Origin: Bacteroidota bacterium
Lineage (GTDB): Bacteria > Bacteroidota > Bacteroidia > 2-12-FULL-35-15
Direction: 5' to 3'
Length of the DNA stretch: 13,543 nt
Assembly: GCA_021413595.1 (NCBI GenBank)
Contig: JAIOQD010000335.1
Location: forward strand, 1 to 13,543
Of the stretch, positions 1-5,896 are shown piece after piece. A program made the position numbers and the translations under genes. Positions within the stretch are counted from its first letter, which is position 1; each line of letters starts with the position of its first letter. The notes under the pieces were generated by a model that was given only the letters and a program-made list of their open reading frames with translations, was not told the origin of the DNA and made no database searches.

Positions 1-489
1 ATTGATTTGTAATGGTAGTAATAACAAGGTAGGGCTGTTTTACAAGATAGGAGCTGGTAATATGTGTATTATAATTAATGGTGTTATTGGCACGGTAATC
101 CACACGAATGTTGTTTTTTGTTATTCCACCACCGGAGATAAATGCCAGAACACTGCATTTAGCCTCCGAAATATAAGTAATAGTGATACTTTGTAAAGGA
201 AGAATAGTTGGCAGTGCAAAAACCTCTATGTTCGGAAATAATTGGGTTACATACGTTGCTCCACTTACCGATCCTGCCAGATATGCTATACCGTTTGGCA
301 TCGACACTTTTAAAGTGTCGTTGGTGATTGTAAAAGGAGATGGGTTGTATATTGTTATTGTAAATAGCTTGCCTGACCCGCAAATTGTCAATTGAGAAGG
401 CACAATGCTGGTTATAGTAATCATATTCCCCTGACCGGAACAGTAATAGTGGAGAGAAAATAAAATTAAAAATAGCAGTTTTTTCATGC
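1..489 (-). CDS. N-terminal part of a secreted repeat protein (partial, runs off left edge)
   Basis: Reading leftward from an ATG at 489-487, an open frame of about 163 codons continues to the window edge without a stop. It begins MKKLLFLILFSLHYYCSGQG, a typical Sec signal peptide. The mature part is Ser/Thr/Ile-rich and beta-strand-like (LTICGSGKLFTITIYNPS, LKVSMPNGIAYLAGSV, LPLQSITITYIS). This matches the style of DUF11-like or gliding-motility-associated surface proteins of Bacteroidota, where a conserved repeat compares a property 'in' and 'of' the chain. The start has a GAGG-like stretch just upstream (AGCGAGGC). It is probably exported and, if complete, may end in a type IX sorting domain beyond the window. 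The family assignment is an inference from composition; the signal peptide and the open frame are directly visible. Confidence 0.7.
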
Positions 490-864
490 CTCGCTATTTG
501 TTTTGATAATTTTTATTAAAAACATAATATTGTTAAAGGTAATAGAAAGATGCATTTATTTATTAATTCATTGCATTTTTTTTGCTTTTAAAACGTTAAT
601 TGCGTTATAGTTATGCAAGCCATTTGCTGGAAGATTTTCCATACTTATGTTATATACAAAGGTTGTAAGGTTCATAAGTGATAAAACAATTGAAATTTAT
701 ACCCATATTAGAACAAAAAATTTTGATCAGTTAAAAAGTACACCGGATAAATTCAATGTTTCTTAGTGTTTTGATCAGATTGAATTTTAGCATAAATAAG
801 GAGCATTTGCTGGAGTAGGAATTATTAGATTTTGTTTACAATAAAATTAGAAATTGGATAAAGT
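490..864. other. Gene-poor decayed spacer
   Basis: This stretch of about 375 bp carries no intact gene on either strand. It holds the recombinase remnant listed separately at 671-766. It also has two short direct repeats: TTTTGATCAG (721-730 and 769-778) and CATTTGCTGGA (near 631 and 805). The rest is AT-rich sequence in which I see no structure. Confidence 0.6.
671..766 (+). pseudogene. C-terminal remnant of a tyrosine recombinase (phage/Xer-type integrase)
   Basis: On the plus strand the frame ending at TAG 764-766 reads FISDKTIEIYTHIRTKNF then DQLKSTPDKFNVS. This resembles the last about 30 residues of tyrosine recombinases, whose C-terminus runs S.KTTEIYTH(V/I)..K....IKSPLD.L. The presumed nucleophile is the Tyr at 698-700 in IYTH. 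Similarity is lost upstream of residue FISDK: the conserved LGH..S motif and the rest of the catalytic domain are absent, so this is a relic with no activity. It points to past site-specific recombination here. XerC/D-like, phage and integron integrases all share this tail, so the subfamily cannot be told. Confidence 0.5.
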
Positions 865-1002
865 TTACACGACTACCGCACAAAAAAACACTTCTTCGCC
901 ACTCTCATTTTTATTCTTGTCTTTTTTGCAACTTGCTACGGTAAGAATTAGGATAGAAATAATTGTTACGATTTTAATTGTCGTTTTTTTCATTTTCTGC
1001 AT
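865..1002 (-). CDS. Short lipoprotein, probably a truncated gene
   Basis: A 45-codon minus-strand frame starts at ATG 1002 (or the inner ATG at 993) and stops at TAA 867-865. It encodes MQKMKKTTIKIVTIISILIL then TVASCKKDKNKNESGE and a short tail EEVFFCAVVV. The basic start, hydrophobic stretch and lipobox V-A-S-C (Cys25) followed by a charged KKDKNKN tether form a clear lipoprotein signal. The mature part is only about 20 residues, and its hydrophobic tail does not look like a natural C-terminus. The gene therefore looks cut off by a deletion or junction near 880. It starts 25 bp inside the left side of palindrome A, in the position expected for the first gene of the next leftward cassette-like unit. 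Confidence 0.5.
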   Translation of the reverse strand: MQKMKKTTIKIVTIISILILTVASCKKDKNKNESGEEVFFCAVVV

Positions 1003-1026
1003 AATCTATTGGTTTTATTTATATGA

Positions 1027-1074
1027 CCGCTAATGGTGAAATGGACGCTGGAAGCGCTTATTTGATGTTAGCGG
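1027..1074 (-). repeat. attC-like palindrome A (48-bp short type)
   Basis: The plus strand runs CCGCTAATGGTG ... GATGTTAGCGG. The outer boxes CCGCTAA/TTAGCGG pair, then inner arms (GTGAAATGGACGC with GCGCTTATTTGAT) pair with extra unpaired bases, leaving a tiny loop. On the minus strand the order is CCGCTAAC, inner arm, loop, inner arm, ATTAGCGG, an R''-L''-L'-R' layout like an integron attC site. It is 43/48 identical to palindrome F at 13321-13368. The left box has ATTAG instead of GTTAG, so this end may be decayed. It lies exactly at the cut end of the McrB-like fragment. Confidence 0.65.
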
Positions 1075-1664
1075 TTCGTTGTTTTTTTTCTTAGGTTCAC
1101 GATTTGTCCAGTCTGCACCAACAGGTACAATTTTATATTGTTCTTCACTTTTGCAAATCCATTTCACAAAACTCTGCGCTAATTTGGTTTTGCCCGAGCC
1201 CGATAAACCACTACAAATAACAAAAGGTTTGGTGCAAAGTGACGCTACAAAACGGCTAATTATTTTTTCTGTAAACTATAATCCTGCTTCTTTTGTTTTT
1301 GCATGAAAGGATTTGTAGTTGAAAGGAATAAATTCAGCTTCTATGCTTTCTTCAATATTGGTTTCTTTTAAATTACTCTTCAGGAAATCAATATAGCTTT
1401 TCACTGAGGTTGAGTAATATCTTTGAAAACCGTATGAAGGTGCCCCTTTGTATATAATACTTGCCTTCTATATCAGTTTGATTTAATAATAAATCTTGGT
1501 ATAACTCTTCGAGTTTATTTACATCCTCACTTTCAAAAATTGAATACTGAAGAGGCTCCGTCAAATATTCAATCGCATTAATATATGAACTTTTAGTGCC
1601 CCGAATTTTGAGAGAATTTTCGATCCAACCAAATTTAAAAATTTTCTTTATTATTAATTGCCAT
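1075..1664 (-). pseudogene. Broken N-terminal fragment of an McrB-like GTPase (type IV restriction)
   Basis: Reading leftward from ATG 1664, translation gives MAINNKENF, then after a frame change IRGTKSSYINAIEYLTEP and EDVNKLEELYQDLL, then after another frame change KGAPSYGFQRYYSTSVKSYI (DFL). An in-frame TAG follows (codon after EAGL), and the frame continues VICSGLSGSGKTKLAQSF, then QYKIVPVGADWTNREP. The Walker A motif GLSGSGKT and the following KIVPVGADWTNREP are characteristic of McrB-family AAA+ GTPases that cut methylated DNA together with McrC. After WTNREP the family similarity ends 18 bp before palindrome A; Walker B, the sensor motifs and mcrC are all absent. It has two frameshifts, one stop and a truncated 3' end, so it is dead. 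It starts 8 nt after the abiEii stop and was probably the third gene of that operon. Confidence 0.75.
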
Positions 1665-1672
1665 ATTTTTCT

Positions 1673-2500
1673 TTATAAAATTTTCAACTTCTTTAAATGC
1701 CTCATTACTCCCCTTTCCACTTGATCGAAGTCTGGTAGGTTTTGTATTTGTTCATTCATGGAGCTTTCCCAGCGCCCTTTGTATTGTGGCAATCGTTCTG
1801 CCAGTTTTTTTTGAAAATCGGCAGGGTTTAATTTTTTAGTTGAACATTTGTTCGCGAATTCCTTTAAATAAAAATTCACTTCCATGCCGTGTTGTTCCAA
1901 CAAATACCAGATGTCGTAAAAATCACGAGCCTGCATGCGTTGCATAACTGTACGCATTTTTTCAACTAATACTTCTTCCAAGGGGTAACATAAAAGTTGA
2001 TGTTCTGTCAAATCAGAATATCCAAGTAAAACGGTTTTCATTACAGGTTTAAACTCAAGTTTTTCAGTTCTTGAAATATCAACTTTCACTTTTTTATTAT
2101 TCCCTTGTCCTCCCAAAGGGCCAACGTAGCTGATGTAAAAATTAATTCCACCATCTTCGTGTTCATTGTTGTCAATGATTTCAAAACGAATATTTGCTTC
2201 CTCCAAAACATACTCGAATGTTTCTTTAAACCATGCAAAAATTTGTTCGTTTGTTGCTTGTGCTGAGCCTGCCGAAGCATCGTTGTTCAGTAAAGTAAAA
2301 TCAAGGTCTTCTGAAAATCGGTAATCGTCAAAATATATTTTCTTTAAAACGGTTCCACCTTTAAAAACAATCGTTTTAGAAAGTTGCTCATGTTTAGCAA
2401 CACCCTGCAATATCCATGAGAGCATATAGTTTTTTTCTATCTGCTGGTCACGAACACCTACTTCACGCGCTTTCTGTTGTATTTCGCCTGGTTTGATCAT
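1673..2500 (-). CDS. abiEii: AbiEii/AbiGii-type nucleotidyltransferase toxin
   Basis: This 275-residue protein belongs to the nucleotidyltransferase family of type IV abortive-infection toxins. Those enzymes use a nucleotide (GTP binding is reported for AbiEii) and halt growth during phage infection. All family motifs are present: FKGGTVLKK (G48-G49-T50), RFSEDLDF (61-68, with the paired acidic residues D65/D67), KVKVDIS (137-143), LEEVLVEK (174-181) and ARDFYDIWYL (191-200). Its ATG overlaps the AbiEi stop by 4 bp (ATGA), which indicates coupled translation with its antitoxin. An odd feature is a small-residue insert ASAGSAQ at about residues 75-81, encoded by a stretch resembling a dispersed bacterial repeat (see the separate entry). 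It lies just after the DLDF motif in a probable loop. The enzyme otherwise looks intact. Confidence 0.9.
   Translation of the reverse strand: MIKPGEIQQKAREVGVRDQQIEKNYMLSWILQGVAKHEQLSKTIVFKGGTVLKKIYFDDYRFSEDLDFTLLNNDASAGSAQATNEQIFAWFKETFEYVLEEANIRFEIIDNNEHEDGGINFYISYVGPLGGQGNNKKVKVDISRTEKLEFKPVMKTVLLGYSDLTEHQLLCYPLEEVLVEKMRTVMQRMQARDFYDIWYLLEQHGMEVNFYLKEFANKCSTKKLNPADFQKKLAERLPQYKGRWESSMNEQIQNLPDFDQVERGVMRHLKKLKIL
2260..2279. repeat. Repeat-like insert inside abiEii, in frame
   Basis: The stretch GTGCTGAGCCTGCCGAAGCA resembles the half-palindrome 'gtgctgagc(c/t)tg(c/t)cgaagca' seen dispersed in many bacterial genomes. Here it is translated in the abiEii frame as part of DASAGSAQA. Its G+C content is clearly higher than its surroundings. 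Recognition of the repeat type is from memory; the in-frame reading is directly visible. Confidence 0.4.
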
Positions 2501-3318
2501 GTATAAATGGCAGACCTAATTGTTTCTGTTTCTAAATTTTGCCGAATGCTCCATCTACTAATCATTTTCCCAGATTTTGGTAATTCCGTATCTAATAAAA
2601 CATAAGAAGCGGTTTTTGCTTTTTGTAATTTCTCAGTAATGTTATTATTTATTTCTAATAATTCTAAAAGAAAACCTAGTCGTTTGATAACTGCCTGTGA
2701 GTTAAATTTTTTCGTGTAGTCAAGTAGCGTATCAAATTTTATTTTTTCTTTAGAAATATAAATTGCTCTCGCTATTTCAACAATTCCACCAGCATAATCA
2801 GGCTTGAACAAACAGTCAATAATTGTTTTTTCAAGATCAGAACATTGTACTTTATTAAAATTATCTATCCATATTTTTTTTGCTCCAAAAAAATGACTTT
2901 CGTTATGGTATATAAATTGAAAAGATACGTTTTTGATCTTAATTATTGATGGGCGTATTTGTTTTGAAACAACAATCTGTTCCTTCAAAGACGGTTGCGT
3001 TATGAGGCTATGAATTTGCAAAGCAGAATAGTAACCAATATAATATTGAGCATTATTTACTAAGTTTTCGGCTATTAAATGCCAGTCAGGCATAAAGTTT
3101 TCGGCATTCGCTTCGTATGGTATGATATAATAAACTCCGTCTTTCAATCTCATCAGAAGTCCGCGCTTTGTCATGTCGCTAAGTAACTCCCGAAGCGTGC
3201 TTTCCTTTGAATTTGGCATTGCATTGAAAGCTTCGCTATAGTTAAAGCAAGCCTTATTCTGCCCATTGAAATAGGATAGAAGTTCGTTTGATTGCGTTGA
3301 GATATATTTACTTTTCAT
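2497..3318 (-). CDS. abiEi: AbiEi-type antitoxin and transcriptional repressor
   Basis: This 273-residue protein precedes abiEii and overlaps it by 4 bp, which fixes its role as the cognate antitoxin. Residues 1-70 form a winged-helix DNA-binding domain (NYSEAFNAMPNSKESTLREL, then LLSDMTKRGLLMRLKDGVYY). The remainder is the AbiEi C-terminal domain (YYIGYYSALQIHSLITQPSL and so on, including DLEKTIIDCLFKPDYAGG at about 160-178). AbiEi proteins bind inverted repeats in their own promoter and neutralise the toxin. Two identical palindromes sit upstream at 3327-3343 and 3414-3430, as expected for this family. The ATG at 3318 begins only 9 bp from the first palindrome. Confidence 0.85.
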   Translation of the reverse strand: MKSKYISTQSNELLSYFNGQNKACFNYSEAFNAMPNSKESTLRELLSDMTKRGLLMRLKDGVYYIIPYEANAENFMPDWHLIAENLVNNAQYYIGYYSALQIHSLITQPSLKEQIVVSKQIRPSIIKIKNVSFQFIYHNESHFFGAKKIWIDNFNKVQCSDLEKTIIDCLFKPDYAGGIVEIARAIYISKEKIKFDTLLDYTKKFNSQAVIKRLGFLLELLEINNNITEKLQKAKTASYVLLDTELPKSGKMISRWSIRQNLETETIRSAIYT

Positions 3319-3326
3319 AGTAATAA

Positions 3327-3343
3327 TGTCAGGATAAACCTGA
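3327..3343. promoter_or_regulatory. Proximal operator palindrome of the abiE operon
   Basis: TGTCAGGATAAACCTGA contains the inverted repeat TCAGG-ATAAA-CCTGA. It sits 9-25 bp upstream of the abiEi start, and the same 17 bp occur again at 3414-3430. Two inverted repeats in the promoter bound by the AbiEi winged-helix domain are the known autoregulation design of this family. That AbiEi binds these particular palindromes is an inference. Confidence 0.65.
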
Positions 3344-3413
3344 CTGCAATGATACGGAAGATAATTTAATGTTTTGAAATTTTGACTTTTAAAAGTATAT
3401 TTTATAGTCTAAT

Positions 3414-3430
3414 TGTCAGGATAAACCTGA
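3414..3430. promoter_or_regulatory. Distal operator palindrome of the abiE operon
   Basis: A second exact copy of TGTCAGGATAAACCTGA, 87 bp start-to-start from the proximal copy, also forms TCAGG-ATAAA-CCTGA. The 70-bp segment between the two copies is AT-rich and probably contains the leftward promoter; TATCATTG near its gene-proximal end is a weak -7 candidate. Confidence 0.65.
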
Positions 3431-3476
3431 TATATTGAATATGAAACATTATTTTGGGTGGTACGTTGGCTAAAAA

Positions 3477-3537
3477 TGGCTCTTTTGATTTTGCCCAGGG
3501 GGCGGCTTATGCGGTTGGGGCAAAAGCAAATGTGCCA
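3477..3537. repeat. Palindrome family P, copy P1
   Basis: The left arm TGGCTCTTTTGATTTTGCCC (3477-3496) pairs with the right arm at 3518-3537, whose reverse complement is TGGCACATTTGCTTTTGCCC. The arms agree at all but three positions, two of them in the fixed CTCT/CACA internal loop shared with copies at 5776 and 12102. The loop region is G-rich. No gene is apparent in the hairpin. Confidence 0.55.
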
Positions 3538-3565
3538 ATGTGGGCTGGCTAAAATTGAATTAAAA

Positions 3566-3699
3566 AAAATGCGCTGGAAAAAATAAAAAATTCAGAAGGG
3601 TCGGCAATGAGTATCGTCTCCCTCTCAATTCCGAAGTCAGATGCACTAACTCTCCATATAAACCTTATCAGGAGGCTCTCAGGGCTTGAGTTAGGGTAA
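3566..3699 (+). pseudogene. Possible relic coding stretch of unknown function
   Basis: The plus frame reads NALEKIKNSEGSAMSIVSLS, then IPKSDALTLHINLIRRLSGL and ELG before TAA at 3697-3699. It has protein-like composition with an amphipathic C-terminal helix, whereas the opposite-strand frame looks artificial. No start or upstream coding region fits, so if it is real it is a C-terminal scrap. I do not recognise the family. Confidence 0.25.
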
Positions 3700-3751
3700 A
3701 ATATATTTTCTGACTGTTTCATATTTAACAGTTGTGTCATTCTAGCCTTGT

Positions 3752-3887
3752 GCCTAACGTTTGGCAGCTACCCGAAGGGCGGGACTTTTACCACAAAACT
3801 TGATTTGAAAAACTAAACTTCCATTAACCACAAATGTGTCTGCGGAGCACTGAACCGCCACTTTTGCCAAACCTTAGCTGTTAGCGG
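3752..3887 (-). repeat. attC-like palindrome B (long type)
   Basis: The outer boxes are GCCTAACG (3752-3759) and GTTAGCGG (3880-3887). Inner arms share GTTTGGCA in inverted orientation, with asymmetric spacing, and GGGCGGG pairs roughly with ACCGCCAC. The body (GCAGCTACCCGAAG near 3764, AAACTTGATTTGAAAA, GTCTGCGGAGCACTG) is clearly homologous to element D. On the minus strand it follows vapC. Its R'-like box is GTTAGGC, which fits the integron consensus GTTRRRY exactly. Its right end (GTTAGCGGTAGTGGT) matches the left end of element C across the vapBC unit. Confidence 0.65.
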
Positions 3888-3923
3888 TAGTGGTTTCTTT
3901 TTTCGGGATAGGTCGGGCTTCAA

Positions 3924-4322
3924 CTATTTCGTCCAATCTTCTAAAGCAATTCCCTTAATTCGTTTGAAATGGTCAGTGTTGTTTGTTACCATTGTCAAGT
4001 TATGAGTTACAGACGTTACGCCAATCAAGAGGTCGAAATCGTCAACGGGGGTTCCTGCTTTTCTCAATTGTGCTTTTTCTTTTGCGTACAGGTCTAACGA
4101 ATGGAAAATGGGAACAATTTTCACCCCTGTCAAAAAATTATCAAGTACTTTTTGGTTCTTTTCTTTCTTCTCGCTATTCTCAACTCCAAACTTTAATTCT
4201 GCAAGAGTTATTTCAGAAATGAAACAATTGTCCGGGTTGACTTTTTCAAACTTTTTCTTGAGGTCAAACTTGCCCTTTATATAATATATACAGATGTTCG
4301 TATCAATTAAATAATTTTTCAA
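3924..4322 (-). CDS. vapC: VapC-type PIN-domain ribonuclease toxin
   Basis: This 132-residue PIN-domain protein belongs to the type II toxins that cut RNA (often tRNA or rRNA) using a cluster of acidic residues and Mg2+. The acidic set is present: D7 (LIDTNICIYY), E42 (LAELKFG), D94/D95 and D97 (PVDDFDLLIG) and D117 (NNTDHF). Length is normal for VapC and no damage is seen. The start is TTG at 4322, overlapping the antitoxin stop as TTGA; no ATG gives the conserved LIDTN start, so the overlap decides the start. It is translated after and probably coupled to the upstream antitoxin. The stop (TAG, 3926-3924) lies 36 bp before element B. Confidence 0.9.
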   Translation of the reverse strand: MKNYLIDTNICIYYIKGKFDLKKKFEKVNPDNCFISEITLAELKFGVENSEKKEKNQKVLDNFLTGVKIVPIFHSLDLYAKEKAQLRKAGTPVDDFDLLIGVTSVTHNLTMVTNNTDHFKRIKGIALEDWTK

Positions 4323-4564
4323 AACTGTTCAATTTGTCGGTTAAAAGTCCTGCTGTTGCGAATATCACTTATGATTTGGTCGGCAGATTGTTTTGAGTCC
4401 CAAGCTCCGAAAGCTTTGTAAAAATGTTTTTTTCTGTCGGTAATGTCTGTTTTAACTGATGTTGTGAGTTTTGAAATAAGGTCGAGTTTGTTACTTGGAC
4501 TAAGATTATCAAGCAGTCGCAGGTAACCTTCAATTAGTGTAGTATTTATGTCAATCGCTTTCAT
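4319..4564 (-). CDS. vapB: VapB-like antitoxin
   Basis: This 81-residue protein lies directly before vapC and overlaps it by 4 bp, the classic antitoxin-first arrangement. The N-terminus (MKAIDINTTLIEGYLRLLDN) and middle (LSPSNKLDLISKLTTSVK) are probably helical. The tail AFGAWDSKQSADQIISDIRN followed by SRTFNRQIEQF is a conserved antitoxin ending that would wrap the PIN toxin. No classical AbrB or RHH fold is obvious from the sequence, so the DNA-binding type is open. The name is by partnership. The pair lies alone between elements C and B, as one cassette-like unit. Confidence 0.8.
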   Translation of the reverse strand: MKAIDINTTLIEGYLRLLDNLSPSNKLDLISKLTTSVKTDITDRKKHFYKAFGAWDSKQSADQIISDIRNSRTFNRQIEQF

Positions 4565-4587
4565 TGTAGTCCAATTAATTTATTATG

Positions 4588-4618
4588 CAAATATAATCAA
4601 AAAGCAGTCGTTTTTCAA
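4588..4618 (-). promoter_or_regulatory. Bacteroidota-type promoter of vapBC
   Basis: On the minus strand TTG (4618-4616) is followed after 20 bp by TATATTTG (4595-4588). This fits the Bacteroidota/Flavobacterium consensus TTG-N17-23-TAnnTTTG exactly. The -7 box ends 23 bp before the vapB ATG, giving a short leader. So this unit carries its own promoter and need not depend on read-through. Confidence 0.6.
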
Positions 4619-4685
4619 GGACATTGGTCAAAATAAAATTTTCATTATACTTGTCTTTCAAGTAAGCACCTTTTTAATACCATTA

Positions 4686-4817
4686 CCGCTAACGGTTCAA
4701 GGGCAGGCGCAGAAAGCGTTTTTAACTATAAATTCTCTACGAAGCCCAGTTTATAAATTTACAAAAAATTGTCTTATGAAACGGGAGGCGCTTTTTGAGC
4801 TTGCCCTGTGTTAGCGG
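4686..4817 (-). repeat. attC-like palindrome C (long type)
   Basis: Outer boxes CCGCTAAC (4686-4693) and GTTAGCGG (4810-4817) pair perfectly. The inner arms CAAGGGCAGGCGCAGAAAGCG and GGCGCTTTTTGAGCTTGCCC pair almost completely, with one extra unpaired base and one-sided mismatches, like attC extrahelical bases. The central 70 bp are AT-rich. It follows the DUF2007-like gene by only 11 bp (minus strand). Its left end reads GTTAGCGGTAATGGT on the minus strand and matches the right end of B. Its right end reads GTTAGCGGCTGCCGT and matches the left end of D. Confidence 0.7.
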
Positions 4818-4828
4818 CTGCCGTTTCT

Positions 4829-5491
4829 TTAATTGTGCCAAGTTAAAATTCTTACAGTCGACCAAAGAATGAAACAGACGATACCTATTACAAAAATATT
4901 GAAACCACTTTCTCTGTCTGCTGTCGAATAAGCATACACTCTGTCTCCATTTGGTAATGTTTTTTTATGATAACGTAAATGTGAACCTATAAAAACACCA
5001 AGAAGTCCACCGAGCAAAGAAAAAATATAACCACCTATTATCCAACTTCTTTGACTTTCTTCAGGCTTTGCAAGTTCTTGAAGTCTTTGCTTCTTAATTG
5101 TCTCAGCAACTTCTGGTTTTATTTCTTTTCCTCTGTCTTTTAAAATTTTTTGCGAAAGAGTATAGTCAAACTGGTTCCACTCGTCCGGTTTCGTTACAAT
5201 TTCAATAAGTTCTTCGTCAGTGAAGTCGAAAAGATAATAGTCCTTTTCAACAGAGTCAAGTTGGGCGACTGAAAGTTGTGTAAGGAGTTTGTTCGCTGTT
5301 TCAAAATTTTCTTTTTTAAGCTTTATGCGATATTCTTTTGTCAATTGATTATTAGAAAATGAAGGGTCAAAATTCAATGAAGTGTCCTCAAGAATAAAGT
5401 CGATGTTTTCCTGTTTTAATAAATCTCCAAGTTCCATTGCTGCGAACTCGTCATTAAATTTCTGAAATGTAACATATTGCTCTGTCGTCAT
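4829..5491 (-). CDS. Two-TM membrane protein with a DUF2007-like N-terminal domain
   Basis: A 220-residue protein. Residues 1-75 (YVTFQKFNDEFAAMELGDLL, then ENIDFILEDTS) look like the small alpha/beta 'putative signal transducing protein' (DUF2007-like) domain, followed by FDPSFSNNQLTKEYRIKLKK. Residues 85-145 are charged and helical. Two membrane segments follow at about 150-172 (SWIIGGYIFSLLGGLLGVFI) and 197-216 (FNIFVIGIVCFILWSTVRIL), with the short link LPNGDRVYAYS between them. The N-terminus is probably cytoplasmic and could sense or bind a partner at the inner membrane. The gene stands alone between elements D and C, 29 bp after D, with no obvious promoter, consistent with a cassette gene. 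Function is unknown. Confidence 0.7.
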   Translation of the reverse strand: MTTEQYVTFQKFNDEFAAMELGDLLKQENIDFILEDTSLNFDPSFSNNQLTKEYRIKLKKENFETANKLLTQLSVAQLDSVEKDYYLFDFTDEELIEIVTKPDEWNQFDYTLSQKILKDRGKEIKPEVAETIKKQRLQELAKPEESQRSWIIGGYIFSLLGGLLGVFIGSHLRYHKKTLPNGDRVYAYSTADRESGFNIFVIGIVCFILWSTVRILTWHN

Positions 5492-5520
5492 AAGAATTGT
5501 CTTCTGTTATTTTACGGTTG

Positions 5521-5654
5521 CCGCTAACGGTTTGCAGCTACCCGAAGATGGCGAAATTAGCACCAAACTTAATTTGAAAAGCTGCACTGTAAATATAGCA
5601 CAAAACTGTCTGCGATGCACTGTCCCGCCATTTTTGGGTAGGTGCTGTTATACA
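5521..5654 (-). repeat. attC-like palindrome D (long type)
   Basis: Outer boxes are CCGCTAACGG (5521-5530) and GTTATACA (5647-5654). The inner arm GCAGCTACCCGAAGATGGCG pairs with the inner arm whose reverse complement is GCACCTACCCAAAAATGGCG, with three to four mismatches over 20 nt. The body is homologous to element B. The two outer boxes do not match each other. The left one (minus strand GTTAGCGGCAACCGT) matches the right end of C across the DUF2007-like unit. The right one (GTTATACACAGGGCG) matches the left end of E 6.6 kb away. Confidence 0.7.
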
Positions 5655-5724
5655 CAGGGCGATTGTCCCGCCTTTGAAATGCGTCTGTTACAATTTAGCA
5701 GGCTTGAGTGTCGGTGCGGGGAGG

Positions 5725-5744
5725 AAAGAAAATTTTGTTTTTTT
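5725..5744. repeat. Left member of a 20-bp exact inverted repeat bounding a 6.6-kb unit
   Basis: AAAGAAAATTTTGTTTTTTT occurs here and in exact reverse complement at 12199-12218. Both copies lie 80-100 bp inside the GTTATACACA ends of D and E. Its low complexity weakens the argument, but the match is exact. Confidence 0.45.
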
Positions 5745-5775
5745 TAGGGAGGTTTTTTCTTTTTTGCGCTGGCAA

Positions 5776-5839
5776 TGGCAAGCTTATTTAAAAACTTTGG
5801 ATTGAGCTTGGCTGGTGCGGTTTTTAAATGTGCTTGCCA
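5776..5839. repeat. Palindrome family P, copy P2
   Basis: The left arm TGGCAAGCTTATTTAAAAAC (5776-5795) pairs with GTTTTTAAATGTGCTTGCCA (5820-5839). All positions match except the internal CTTA/CACA positions shared with the other two copies. The loop contains TTGGCTGGTG, which also occurs in the loop of the copy at 12102. Confidence 0.6.
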
Positions 5840-5896
5840 TGAGGGGCGAATATGGAATACGAATTTTAATTGCAGCTAAAAATAAATATACAACGC

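Larger units (their letters stand above)
3319..3751. other. Regulatory and relic spacer between abiE and element B
   Basis: This stretch holds the two abiE operators, palindrome P1 and a relic coding stretch, each listed separately. No intact gene was recognised. A 63-codon minus-strand frame (3740-3549) starts just downstream of element B. Its C-terminus (FFIFSSAFFLIQF) is a translation of a poly-A tract, so it is not convincing. Confidence 0.5.

Noticed and set aside
721..815. Functional direct repeats TTTTGATCAG and CATTTGCTGGA
   Set aside because: Only 10-11 bp each in AT-rich decayed DNA, with no array or target-site logic; probably chance or a small duplication.
3647..3698. A seventh attC-like element (CTAACTC ... 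GAGTTAG)
   Set aside because: The outer 7-bp boxes pair, but the inner arms pair poorly and the spacing is very uneven. It also lies inside the relic reading frame.
3549..3740. 63-codon minus-strand frame as a gene
   Set aside because: Its C-terminus is a translation of a poly-A tract and no protein-like pattern is seen. The opposite strand reads better as a relic.
5532..5747. Plus-strand frame across element D
   Set aside because: It is a cysteine-rich translation of the palindrome itself, with no recognisable domain.
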